NCBI GenBank assembly: GCA_012064385.1
Contig: QRDG01000621.1
Span: forward strand, 1,472,243-1,536,242
Length of the DNA stretch: 64,000 nt
DNA from: Puccinellia tenuiflora
Taxonomy: Eukaryota > Streptophyta > Magnoliopsida > Poales > Poaceae
Direction of reading: 5' to 3'
Below are positions 45,303 to 55,359 of this stretch, one piece after another (positions within the stretch are counted from its first letter, which is position 1; every line of letters begins with the position of its first letter). Below the pieces are notes generated by a model. The model did not search any database and was not told the DNA's origin. It saw nothing but the letters and a program-made list of their open reading frames with translations. Made by a program: the position numbers and the translations under genes.

Positions 45303-46096
45303 AAACTTCTCATCCATATCAATCCCTGCCTTCTCCACCTCCATCGTGAGCCTCCACTCAAACTGGTTCAACAACGTCGCGAGGACCAAATGCACCATCC
45401 TGGTCGCCAACGGCAACCCAGGACAGATCCGTCGCCCTGCACCAAACGGAAGGAGCTCGAAATCTCCACCTTTGTAGTCTACCTCCCTCCCAAGAAACCT
45501 CTCTGGCATGAACTTGTTCGCTTCAGGCCAAATGCCTTCGTCTCGGCCCATCGCCCAAACGTTCACAAACACACGAGCACCATGGGGCACTGTGTAACCT
45601 GCGATCTCTACGGTTGCTTGGGCTTGCCGCGGTAACAGCAGTGGAGCCGGAGGATGCAAACGGAATGTTTCATTGACCACAGCCTGGAGGTAGGGCAACT
45701 TGTCAATGTCTGATTCTCCAACGCTCCTCCTCGAGCCGATGACTTCTGAAAGCTCCTCGTGAGCTTTTCCCATTGATGACGGGTTTCGCAGAAGCTCCGT
45801 CATCGCCCATTCCACTGTGCTGGAGCTGGTGTCACTGCCCGCGACAAACAAATCCTTCAACAAAACATAAGATGTGTTATGAAACAATTAGTAGTCAAAT
45901 AAATATTTACCGGAGCACTGAACATGTTAATTTGCTAATGTATAATAGGAACATATTTTCTAGTCGGTTTGAACTATGCAGGCATGGACAAAAATATCTA
46001 GTCGGACCCTCCATAAATAGATGATATATTCTTAGATAGGAACATGTAAAAGCTTGACCTTTGCTTTTCATATGTACATGCTAGTTACAGAATATA

Positions 46097-46310
46097 AATC
46101 CTCATATTATAAAATATTATATGATAAAATCACATGATGTATTACTTTAGATTACTAATATATTTCTCGTCTACATGCTCATTGTGATAGAGGGTGCGAG
46201 TCAATCCTCATATTATAAAATATTATATGATAAAATCATATGATGTATTACTTTAGATTACTAATCTATTTCTTGTCTACATGCTCATTGTGATAGAGGG
46301 TGCGAGTCAA
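46097..46310. repeat. 106 bp tandem duplication in the P450 intron
   Basis: Two AT-rich copies, starting TCCTCATATTATAAAA at 46099 and 46205, both end GAGGGTGCGAGTCAA and have few differences. No gene is present in them. Confidence 0.85.
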
Positions 46311-47445
46311 GCCACCTCCCCCCTCCCCCGTCCTCCATCCCTCTCCACTCCTCATAACACAATGTCGTCTTCCCCTCCTCCAATACCCTTCGCCTTCTCG
46401 CTTTGATCTGTTGTGCATTGAGTTGGAGCGACGACTCCCCAAATTTGTGTCAATCCAAGCCAACGATGCATGTTATATTTACCCGCCCGACATTTGGTTA
46501 ACATGCGACACTGGTATGGTGGTCATCGTTGCAACCATCGTATTCGAGAACAGCGTATGCTGTCATCAAGGTCGTGAATCAGCCAACATAACCCCTCGCT
46601 CTAAACCCCAACCACCCCCACCGCCACCACCTTTCTTCCTATTTTTACTTCCTCTCTCCATCCTTCCAACTTCTTCCTCTCTCATGTGTGTGAACACCAT
46701 GACCTCTCGTGCACCAGCAGATCGAAAGGAGTGTAACAATTTCCGCTCAAATGTTTAGTAGGTGTCTTCTTCTCATTAGTCTATATGTATCACCGGTTGA
46801 AGCTAGGTAAGGGCATGAGCGAGAGAGGAAGCCTTGTCAATGCAAAGATACACATCCTACCTCGGCAATGACCCCCCAAAGGGACCGATGGGTGGATCCA
46901 CTTAAAGCAAGTCCCACATCTTTTGCCAAACCCTCTATGCAAGAAAATAACACATGTTTGAAGTGAATGTTTTGATATAGAAGATAAACATGAATCCATT
47001 ACTCGTGTCATGCAAGGACTCCTACGCCCGTCGTAGACTAGTCAAATCTAGTCGTTTCGGCTAGCTCGGGGGATCTAACTCTGTAGTCATGAGAGCTTGA
47101 CAGGACTTAGTCCACTCTGCGACTTCATCGACAAGGCGCGGAAACAAGATCTACAAGCACCATAAGTTACTCAGAAATCGAACTTCAAAAGGAAAGCTTA
47201 TCAAGCAATGACTCCATCAACGAAGCTAGACAATACCTCAAACTAATACGTCAAGGATATTCCTCCAAGGTCCGACTTACTCAACTAAGTCACAAAATCA
47301 AACTACAACATCAAGACCTATGACTTGAGCAGGCATGGCCTACGAGTGAAATATTGGCCAGCCCTCACATCAGTTACTCCACAAGCTTCACTATGCTACA
47401 TTAGGAATGATGACCGGGGGCTTGATGACGCATACATATGCATCA
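46311..47445. other. P450 intron sequence, no gene seen
   Basis: Mixed AT- and C-rich sequence with short open frames only. No domain or repeat was identified. Confidence 0.5.
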
Positions 47446-47603
47446 TACGGGCGGAGCCAGGCCCCGGGCCACCCTGGCCATGGCCCTGGGCATGCGGCCG
47501 GAATTCTTTGTGTACTGTTTAATACTGTAGCACTTTGAGCACTGTTTGTTGTTGTTTAGACAAGTTTTGTCCGGGGCGTGGCCTGATCTTGGCTCCGCCA
47601 CTA
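47446..47603. repeat. Foldback (MITE-like) sequence in the P450 intron
   Basis: Ends GGGCGGAGCCAGGCC and GGCCTGATCTTGGCTCCGCC are imperfect inverted repeats enclosing about 158 bp. No clear target duplication was found, so the class is left open. Confidence 0.5.
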
Positions 47604-47938
47604 TTCCCCACCATTGTACTCACAAGGGTCTGACAGGTGAACTCACGTAAAGCAAGTCAAAGACCTTCTACAAGCCTTCTTCCAAAGTCCAAACCCCATA
47701 TGCAAGAGAATATTACATGATTGAAAGGAATATTTCGATACGAAAGATATAATCTCAACAAACATTGGCCGTATACGCACCAATTTGTTACTCGTGCCTT
47801 ACAGAGGCTCCTACTACGTAGATGGAAGGTGTCACCTACCACATCACACTACATAATGGAAGACTTGGAGCTCTCCAAAGACCCCACATACAACAACTTA
47901 ATACATGTGCAAGCGCCATCACAGGTGAAACTGATATG

Positions 47939-47957
47939 GGGGGGGGGGGGGGGGGGG
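47939..47957. repeat. Poly-G run (19 G)
   Basis: Uninterrupted G run in the P450 intron. Its length may be unreliable in sequencing. Confidence 0.9.
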
Positions 47958-48826
47958 CATAAACCGTAGTCCTCCATAGCCTCGTCAAGATCATCCCTCT
48001 CAATCTCGCCGAGCCCTACCCACATTATAATCATGTATATATACTATATAATAGAATAACATGGCAGGAGTACTATGTTTACCCCATGTCAGGGGTCCAA
48101 CACATGGGTACATTTCTGTCTTTGTGTGACAATATTTATGTGTTAATCTTATTGTCTTGCGACTACGAATACCACACGTTCTCCAAGGAGTACATTAACA
48201 AGGTCAAAAAACACGATATTTTATCACTCGACAAGCACTATGTAGTTCGTGAAGTTATCTCCTCCGTGGGCCACCCGGACAGACTGCGAGGCAACCTTGG
48301 GAGCTACGCTTTGACGTCCGAGCCAAGGTGGACGACAGTGCAGGAGGTTCCGACAACGCGTTGGCCATGGCCTAAGTCACACTTTCAATGATGTGTGTGT
48401 TCGCATCATGTCAACAGGGGCTATGTTTTTTTCTTTCTTTCTGAAATAGTTTGGTTGTATGTATCCTCGATGTTTTGTAATGTTGTGTTGTTGCAGATGC
48501 TGAATTTTCGGTGTATGATGTTTGCCGCTATTGGAAAAAGAGGGGTGTGTATACTTCGCGTTTGATCGCATTGTTTGTGTGGCCCTGTTCCTATCCTGAT
48601 TATTTGATTCACATAGAGTGCATTCTTAATTTGCAAATAATGGAAGTATGGCTACTTGTTCAATTGAAAATGATGTTTGTGTGGCACCGGTGCAACCTGT
48701 GCTGACCCAGGCTGCAGTCCATGTGAAGGCGTCAATGCCTTAGTGAGTACTCTCCTACTAAATTGGAAATCAGATCTCAATCTTATGCACATGCACACTA
48801 TTTGAAAAAAAAATGCAACTCGTTAC
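47958..48826. other. P450 intron, part next to exon 1
   Basis: No gene or clear repeat was seen. The GTAACG donor of exon 1 is at 48826-48825. Confidence 0.5.
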
Positions 48827-49785
48827 CGTGAACAGAGACCGCAGCGTGTCGCGATCGAGGCCGGCCTTACCGCCGTCGCGCGCGGCGACGTCGAGCAGCA
48901 CGTCGAGGAAGTCATCGCTCTCCTTGCTGGTCTCGCCGTCCTCGCGCTCCCGCAGCCTCCGGTCCACCTCCGCGTCGAACACCACGTGAAGACGCGCGAA
49001 CATCCTCGCCATCCGCCGGCGCAGCCCCTGCAGGTCCAACCGCGCGAGCGCAGGGAAGAAGTCCGACACGTTCGGACAACCCCCAGACTCCATGATCTCA
49101 GCCACCAGCACCTGGAACTCCTTGGACCCGCCGTGGTCGTCCAGGCTCGTCAGGTCCCTCGAGAAGATGGTCCCGGAGAGGAGGTTCAGGATCGTGGTGA
49201 ACGCCACGCGGCCGACGTCCACCTCCGCGCCGTCGCTCGCTAGCCGGGCGACGTGGGCGGCGAGCTCCCGCGCCTTGTCGCTGCGGAGGCCCTGGAGCGC
49301 GTCGAGCCGGTGCGGCGCGAAGAGCTCCGTGGCCATCATCTTGCGGAGCGAGCGCCATCGCGGCGCGTGGGGAAGCCAGGGGACGGAGTTCCTGGCGTGG
49401 TCGCCCACGGCGTCGTTCACCAAGCGGGTGGCGAAGACGGCGTCGTGCTTACTTAGGAACTCGCGGGCGACGTCCGGGGAGCTGACGACCACCGTGGTGA
49501 CCGCGCCCAGGCGGAGCGACATGAGCGGGCCGTGGATCCTGGCGAGGCGGGCGAGGGAGCGGTGCGGTTGGTTGCCCACAAGGTGGAGGCTGCCGATGAG
49601 CGGCAGAGGAATGGGTCCTGGAGGGAGGCGGCTGCGCGCATGGGCAAGGAGGTCCAGGAAGTAGACCGAGAGGAAGGAGAGGACGAGCCATGGCAGGCAG
49701 GCAAGAAGGAAAGACATCGTATGATTGTATCTGCTTCTGTTCGGGTGAACACTGACCAGTAGTGACCGTGTGGTGTGCGTGCGAC

Positions 49786-49798
49786 AGTACGGGAGCAG
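49786..49798. repeat. Left target duplication of the LINE insertion
   Basis: AGTACGGGAGCAG, repeated exactly at 51141-51153. Confidence 0.9.
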
Positions 49799-51140
49799 AT
49801 GAAACAGTAGTGGATATTTAAATCTGTGTGCTAACGCGTGTCGCTCCCTAGGGCGGCACCGGGGGCCAAACCCTACCGCCGCAAACCACCTCCAGGCCGC
49901 CGCTGCCGCCGGCCTTTTGTCGCGGTGGCGGCGCCCCAACTGCCAAGGCGGCTTGGGGAAGGAAGGCCCCGACGACTCGAGGTGGGCGCTAGGGCGTCCG
50001 CAACCTGTCTTCGGAGCGTGTGAGGCCGGGCGGCGTCCCCGTGCCGTGCAGGGCGTGGCCATGCTGCTGGTTGGCGACTGAGGACCTCCGGCGGAGCGGC
50101 GACGTGGAGGCGGCAGCGCGCGACCGTTGTGGCCGCTTTTGGTCTACACGGATGCGATCTGGATCCTACGCCTTGATCTGGGCTTCTATCCCAATCAGTG
50201 CTTGAGGGCTCCAGCCAGAGAGTACTGCGGGAATTCTTGGCTACGGCTTTGGCCACGCCGGCGAAGATCTGCAGCGACATGCTGGGTTGCCCTCTTCTCA
50301 TCTACCGTTCCTACAGGGAGATGACTTGCGGCGCGGGGGCCTGCGAGTCTTGCAAATAAAGGCGGCCGTCCTAGTGTTCTTCTCGCATCAAGGCTTCAAT
50401 CCGTTGGATGTCTATCCCCATCGATCTGGCTGGACGGTCATGTATCGGAAGGCTCCGCCGGCGAAGTCCATTGGGCGACTCATGCCTGGAGATTGCTGGA
50501 TCGGATGGTATTCGATCGTGCGCACCCGCGTTTTTTCTCTGACCGTTTGGTTTCAGAGGGAGCGCTTCGAAGCTCTGCTGGCTGTTAATATCATGGAGTA
50601 CACTTTCTCGTTCCGTGGTGCTGGCGGAGAATGACCTGAAAGACGAGATCTGAGGAATGGCAATGGTGGTTCGAATCTTTCTGGCGAAGAAGAATTGGCT
50701 TGGTGTTTCATGACTTGGTGCAGCGGCATGTAAGTGGGGGCGACAACATACGTGAAGTCCAAAGTCCTACCTTTCAGGATGAAAATCCAAGGTCTGGCCT
50801 TAATTGGTTGTGCCTGACAGTGATCTTGTTGGAGACATTGTTTTGAGAGTGAGGACTATCTTCAGGGTGAAAACCCAAGGTCTGGCCTTAATTGGTTGTG
50901 TCTGGCACTGTTCTTGTTGAAGGCGTTGCTTTTGAAGAATTGGACTTCAGGTGTTGTTTTGGTGGTGGTTGTGCGGCTGCCGCGAGGACTGTAACTCCGT
51001 AGCGGGACTTTTCTTTTTATTTCTTCTTCTTATTGTCTTTCGGCTCTGTGCATCCGTAATGGCTCTGGTTATTGCGTTGTTACAGTGTCTGGGTATAATT
51101 TGTATCTCCACGATATTAATATACACTCTTTATCTAAAAA
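49799..51140 (+). mobile_element. 5'-truncated LINE-derived insertion in the P450 5' UTR
   Basis: This 1342 bp insert is bounded by the 13 bp duplication AGTACGGGAGCAG and ends on the plus strand in ATCTAAAAA, a short poly-A-like tail. The 3' end GATATTAATATACACTCTTT resembles the 3' UTR of grass LINEs. It contains a GC-rich part without a real ORF. It also holds two copies of a block with CCAAGGTCTGGCCTTAATTG, about 88 bp apart. Target-primed reverse transcription accounts for the variable-length duplication and tail. Confidence 0.82.
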
Positions 51141-51153
51141 AGTACGGGAGCAG
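51141..51153. repeat. Right target duplication of the LINE insertion
   Basis: AGTACGGGAGCAG, identical to 49786-49798. Confidence 0.9.
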
Positions 51154-51163
51154 GGGAGTGTGG

Positions 51164-51173
51164 ACTATATATG
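51164..51173 (-). promoter_or_regulatory. Likely original TATA box of the P450 gene
   Basis: The minus strand reads CCATATATAGT. With the LINE removed it would lie about 97 nt upstream of the P450 ATG, a normal core-promoter spacing. With the LINE present it is about 1.45 kb away. Confidence 0.6.
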
Positions 51174-51433
51174 GAGGCTGGACAAAGTGGAACAGGGAAT
51201 CCGTTTAAAAATCAAAAACTTCGCTTTTTCACTTAAGACGATTCCAAAAGAAAAATAGACAAGTACAAAGGGCAGGTTAGGTTTCATGGCCAGGGGCGGA
51301 ATTAGAACTCATGACCCTTGTACAAACATCATAAAGAGAATCGAATTGCTCAAACAGGGGGTGATATGGCGCGTGGGTTCGGACGAGCAAATTGATGTGT
51401 TTCGGGACCCCTAGATCCCTAGAGGTGTTACAC

Positions 51434-51450
51434 GTCGGCCAAGCACACCT
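51434..51450. repeat. Left target duplication of the antisense retroposon
   Basis: GTCGGCCAAGCACACCT (17 bp), repeated exactly at 53233-53249. Confidence 0.93.
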
Positions 51451-52451
51451 CTCGAAATAGGCTTTCGCCCCGCTTTATAAATAAAGCCGATACGGCCGAA
51501 GATACATAGTAGTGAGGTAGCCCTCTTACAAAGATGATCTTAAGATAACCGGACAACATAAGTCACACCGAAAATGCGAAGCGGCGAACCAACGCGACTA
51601 TGAAACCGAAAGAAGAACTCCGGTATGTTTGGACTCCACGCCATGCCCTATGGCACCTGAGCTCCACGACAACGCCCCCAAGAGGGTAACGGCGCATAAC
51701 GTCGTCTCCGTCGAGTCCAATCGGACTTGGGTTTTCACCCGGAACCCTGACACGGGAAGGAGCACCTCGACGACGTCCTCAAGAGGACAACGACACCCGC
51801 AGGCGTCGACGCCGTCGGTGCCGAAGCACGGAGCTTTCACTCGGTAACTCCCCCGTGACACAAAGAGGGCCGAAGGACGAACGCGACAAAGCAAACATCC
51901 AGCTCCAGATCTAGGCGCCGCCGGAAGACCGCACCTGAGCCACCCGTCGCTGCATCCATTGCTGCCCACGTAATCAAAGGACGCAGCCACCACCGTCGTC
52001 ATGTTGCTCGCCGGAGAGCCATCCATGCGACCCGCCACCCGGGGCCGCCGCCCCGGCATCCGCAAACTCAAGCCTGAGGCGCGAGGCAGCACACCGCACA
52101 GCCGACGAATCGGACAAGAAGGACTAGCGCGCAGCAGCCAACCGGAGGGGACCACCCTCCACCGCCGTAGGCAGTTGCCGGCCGGACACAACAGCAGGAT
52201 CACACCAGGCCCATCTCGCCCGGGCCCGTAAAGATCCCGCCGTCGTGCTGCAGCACCGACGCTGCCGCAGCCGCCTGCCTACCACCGTCGCCACCGCCTG
52301 CATCGCCGTGTTCCACTCCTCAAGCCGCAGGTCGAGCTTGCCGCGCCCTGACCGACGCTCAACGGAGAGGGAGGACGCCGAGGCCGCCGTCCTAGATCCA
52401 CCGCACGCCGTCCGCCAGCCAGACGCCACCACTGCAGTGCCTAATCACCGC

Positions 52452-52459
52452 CTCCCTGC
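52452..52459. repeat. Left 8 bp target duplication of hAT MITE 1
   Basis: CTCCCTGC, repeated at 52943-52950. Confidence 0.92.
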
Positions 52460-52942
52460 CAAACCTGGCCAACGGGCCGGCCCGGCACGGCACGGCCCGC
52501 CGCGGAGATAAACGGGCCGGCCCAGGCACGGCACGCGGCGGCACGTTTATAAACGGGCCGTGCCGTGCCGGCCTTCGGGCCTCAACATCAGGCCCAGGCA
52601 CGGCCCCTTTAATAAACGGGCCGGCCCGTTAAGCCAGCTGGCCTTCTTTTTTCTATAAAAAAACAAAAAAAATATATACGGGCCGTTTTCAGCCTATTTT
52701 TGGGCCGATTTTGGCCTGCTAAACTTATTTTTTCCGAAAATTTTAGTAAAATAAATAAATAAAAATTAAACGGGCCGTGCCGTGCCGGCCCGCGTGCCTG
52801 ACCTTGAGGCCCAGGCACGGCACCGGGCGTGCCGCGGGCCAGGCACGGCCCGTTAAGCTGCGTGCCGTGCCAGGCCCATAACGGGCCGGGCACGCGTGCT
52901 ACCGGGCCGGCCCGCGAGCACGGGCCCCTTTGGCCAGGTTTG
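52460..52942. mobile_element. Non-autonomous hAT element (MITE 1), 483 bp
   Basis: Perfect 13 bp terminal inverted repeats (CAAACCTGGCCAA at the left, TTGGCCAGGTTTG at the right) are flanked by the exact 8 bp duplication CTCCCTGC, the size made by hAT transposases. Both subterminal parts are packed with GGGCCGTGCCGTGCC and GGGCCGGCCCG motifs around an AT-rich centre. Such repeats commonly serve as transposase binding sites in hAT elements. There is no coding capacity. Confidence 0.9.
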
Positions 52943-52950
52943 CTCCCTGC
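52943..52950. repeat. Right 8 bp target duplication of hAT MITE 1
   Basis: CTCCCTGC, identical to 52452-52459. Confidence 0.92.
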
Positions 52951-53232
52951 GCTGCCGCCGCCTCGTCGCCGCCACCGGTGACCACCGCGGATCCCGCGTC
53001 CCTGTCATGGGGGGCTTCCCCGCGTCGCCCCTGGTCCATGCGGGAGGGAAGAAGGCTTCGCCGCCGCCAGCGTCGTGCGGGCTTCGCCCGGCCACGCTCT
53101 CCGGTGGCGGCGAGGGGAGGATGCAGAGGGGGAGGGAGCAAGGAGCGTTGGCGGCTAGGGTTTCCCCCGTGGCGCTCGCGGGGAGCGTCGCGGGGGGAGG
53201 GGAAATGATCAATGGAGTATGTTCAGAAGAGG

Positions 53233-53249
53233 GTCGGCCAAGCACACCT
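53233..53249. repeat. Right target duplication of the antisense retroposon
   Basis: GTCGGCCAAGCACACCT, identical to 51434-51450. Confidence 0.93.
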
Positions 53250-54128
53250 AATGAGGCAGAGGTTACGATGTTGGTGAGCGATCTCACTGATCTCACAAAT
53301 CTTCCACCAAGACGACGTCAAAGATATCTTGTCGATCCCTCTATGACCGGACATGGAAGATTGGGTAGCCTGGTACTTTGATAATAAAGGGGTTTTTCGG
53401 TCAAATCAGCGTACCGGCTAGGAGTTAGAATCAAATATACATATGGTAGCCGTCTAACGAGTACGTCGACGGCTCTTGCCAGTACATACCAGTTGTGGAA
53501 TAAAATCTGGGGTCTGAAGCTGCCGGGTAAGGTCAAGGTTTTTATCTGGCGTCTATGCCGTAACAGCTTGTCTACGCGTATGAATATCAAGAGGAAGGGG
53601 GTTGAGTTGGATACCCGTTGTCCGATGTGTAATCGGGCGGATGAGGATGGTGGCCATATGTTCCTTAAATGCAAACAAGTGAAACCTGTATGGCGCAATC
53701 TTCTAGTTGAGGATGTCCGTCTCAAACTCCAAACGGAACAAAACTAACTCGTAATGTTCGAGATGATTGAACAACTCCTAGTGCAAAAGATGGATCTTAT
53801 TCTAATCTTGTTGTGGGATTGGTGGTCCACTCGAAACAAGAGGAACTCCTCGAGGAACTCGAAAGGGAAGGAGCGGAGTGTAGTTGAGGTCTGTCACCTG
53901 GTATCAGCGTCATGCAATTGATTTCCAGCAAGCAGCGCAGCGGCCCTCCTCTGCACCTACTGTCACGACGCCTGATGCTATGAGGAGGAGGGAAACCTGG
54001 TCAATGCCTCCGATTCACACCGTCAAAGTCAATTTCCATGCAGCCTTTCATCAACATACTGGAGGTGGCGCATGGGGCTTTGTTGCAACTCTGGATAGTT
54101 CATCTCGGCTGTTGCTGGCAAGCTACAC

Positions 54129-54306
54129 CAGTGCCGGATGCAGGACTAAACCAAAGGGGGTGCCAACTCACTGTTCATAGCTGAAATATCTCATGTACAA
54201 TTATTTTTAACACGGTTAATACACATAGAATAAGGCTAGTGATTACTAGATTTAAGAATGTGCATGTTTTAGGGGGTGCCATGGCACCCCACGGGATATG
54301 CCACTG
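54129..54306. mobile_element. hAT-type MITE 2, 178 bp
   Basis: The ends CAGTGCCGGAT and ATATGCCACTG are imperfect inverted repeats. They are flanked by the exact 8 bp duplication AGCTACAC (54121-54128 and 54307-54314). GGGGGTGCC-type inner repeats are present near both ends. It sits in the RNase H domain of the plus-strand LINE and has no ORF. Confidence 0.82.
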
Positions 54307-54642
54307 AGCTACACAATATAAAAGATGCTTTGCAAGCTGAGGTCGAGGCCCGTATTGCAGCCGCAGAGGGAGCTTCCGTTGTTGGCTTGCATCGGATGAT
54401 ATTCGAGTCAGATTTCAAGACTCTAGTCTCAGCTCTCCAATCGAGTAGTCACGACCTAGCAAATGTTGGGGTCTTACTGAAGGAAATTCGCGCAGCATAT
54501 GCATGCTTTCAAGTCTTTCTCATTTACTTTTGCTCCTAAATGCTGTAATGAAGTGGCACACTCTTTTTGGTTGCCAATCTGCCGTGCAAGTTGAGTAATG
54601 GTAAGTCCATTTCCAGGTAAAAAAATCCATTTGGAAAATGCT

Positions 54643-54737
54643 AGTCCCTCCGATTCAAAAAAAATTGCAACTTATACCTACGATTTGTTCACTTCACTTT
54701 GTTTTCTCACGATGGTTTTTAGGGATCAGAGGGAGTA
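54643..54737. mobile_element. Stowaway-like MITE
   Basis: About 95 bp with ends TCCCTCCGATTC and GATCAGAGGGAG, the Stowaway (Tc1/mariner) terminal consensus. The right end is followed by TA; the left TA is degraded. Confidence 0.6.
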
Positions 54738-55359
54738 CTATAACTTAGATGTAAAACACAATTATACAAAGGCACTGCTGAAATTACTTGCTTATGAAAG
54801 TAATACACCTAGTTGGGAAATGGTATTCCATCTCCGAGAAAGTGAGTATATCAGCTTTCTCATCGTTTATAGACATTGAATCATTTGACATCACAAATAC
54901 TTTTGAAGACAATAACACGACAAATTAGTGTTACATCTTAAAAAAAAGCAGGCAAACCGCATAAAATAAAGGATACAAGTATGAGAGAAATTTCAAGTTC
55001 ACATAGGGATTAGTTAAGAATTACTTCTAGGCAAGAAGAGTATCACAGCAAATGAATCTTATTACTCCAAAGAAGGAAATTAGTAAAAAGACGTAACACA
55101 AACAACCTTTTATTCCAAAGCAATGGTGAAATGAAAACACATGTTTTCAAGTAAAAACAACGGCAATGACACATTTCACATCTCTACACTCAACTATGCA
55201 CACAAAAGATTCTTCCCGGGGGCATTTGCCATGGCTACAGAAACCACCTCCTTGTTTGATGTTTCTACGGTGCCAGATTTGGCTGACTGCCTATCTACTA
55301 CTGTATCATGTATACTGACTCACAACATAGAGAAAAATGCGGAAACCGAGCAGGCCGAC
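54738..55359. other. Spacer and 3' UTR of the phosphatase gene
   Basis: This is AT-rich spacer. The part from about 55110 to 55359 is probably the 3' UTR of the minus-strand phosphatase. An AATAAA signal lies on the minus strand at 55114-55109, about 250 nt after the stop. No other gene was seen. Confidence 0.55.
55109..55114 (-). promoter_or_regulatory. Polyadenylation signal AATAAA
   Basis: AATAAA on the minus strand, about 250 nt downstream of the phosphatase stop codon. Confidence 0.5.

Larger units (their letters stand above)
45303..49717 (-). pseudogene. CYP76-like cytochrome P450, 3'-truncated
   Basis: Exon 1 runs 49717-48827 (297 codons). A phase-0 intron (GTAACG...TTGAAG, 48826-45855) follows, and exon 2 is 45854-45303 (184 codons). 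The chosen ATG gives MSFLLACLPWLVLSFLSVYF, a membrane anchor, then the LPPGP hinge (residues 31-35). Exon 2 holds the I-helix AGSDTSS (302-308), ETFR (ExxR, 359-362), PERF (414-417) and the haem loop FGAGRRICPG with Cys at about 441. The single-intron layout and sequence fit the CYP76 family (ER monooxygenases of terpenoid and related metabolism); the substrate cannot be told. Coding stops at DMDEKF, so roughly the last 15-20 residues are missing where the LTR starts. The 5' UTR is split by a LINE insertion, so expression is doubtful. Confidence 0.88.
51451..53232 (-). mobile_element. Antisense LINE-type retroposon, 5'-truncated
   Basis: This 1.78 kb insert is flanked by a 17 bp exact target duplication and lies within the coding region of the plus-strand LINE. 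On the minus strand its 3' end reads TTTATTTATAAAGCGGGGCG then AAAGCCTATTTCGAG, a 3' end seen in grass LINEs. No convincing ORF is present; the long GC-rich frames show no domain. It contains a 483 bp hAT MITE. Confidence 0.8.
51330..54600 (+). mobile_element. LINE (L1-type) 3' part, with nested insertions
   Basis: Coding starts at about 51330 with QGVIWRVGSDEQIDVFRDP, the region after the reverse transcriptase core, and has an in-frame TAG near 51412. It is split at 51450 by an antisense retroposon and resumes at 53233 (RRPSTPNEAEVTMLVSDLTD). The zf-RVT domain follows: WNKIWGLKLPGKVKVFIWRL, then CPMCNRADEDGGHMFLKC (about 53490-53680). A stop at 53746 and a frameshift precede the RNase H domain (VKVNFHAAFHQHTGGGAWGF, about 54020). 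This is split by a 178 bp hAT MITE and continues with DALQAEVEARIAAAEGA to the stop near 54538. The catalytic Asp of the usual VNxDA motif reads His here. It is a dead copy. Confidence 0.85.

Noticed and set aside
47325..47522. Small ORF in the P450 intron
   Set aside because: It overlaps a foldback repeat and has no domain.
49718..50062. Upstream in-frame extension of the P450 first exon
   Set aside because: The extra sequence crosses into the LINE insertion; the internal ATG gives the standard membrane anchor and hinge.
51598..52203. 201-codon minus-strand frame in the retroposon
   Set aside because: No domain, and it lies in the 3' part of a LINE-type retroposon.
52896..53381. GC-rich 161-codon plus-strand frame
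   Set aside because: It spans the hAT MITE edge, retroposon and LINE; composition explains its openness.
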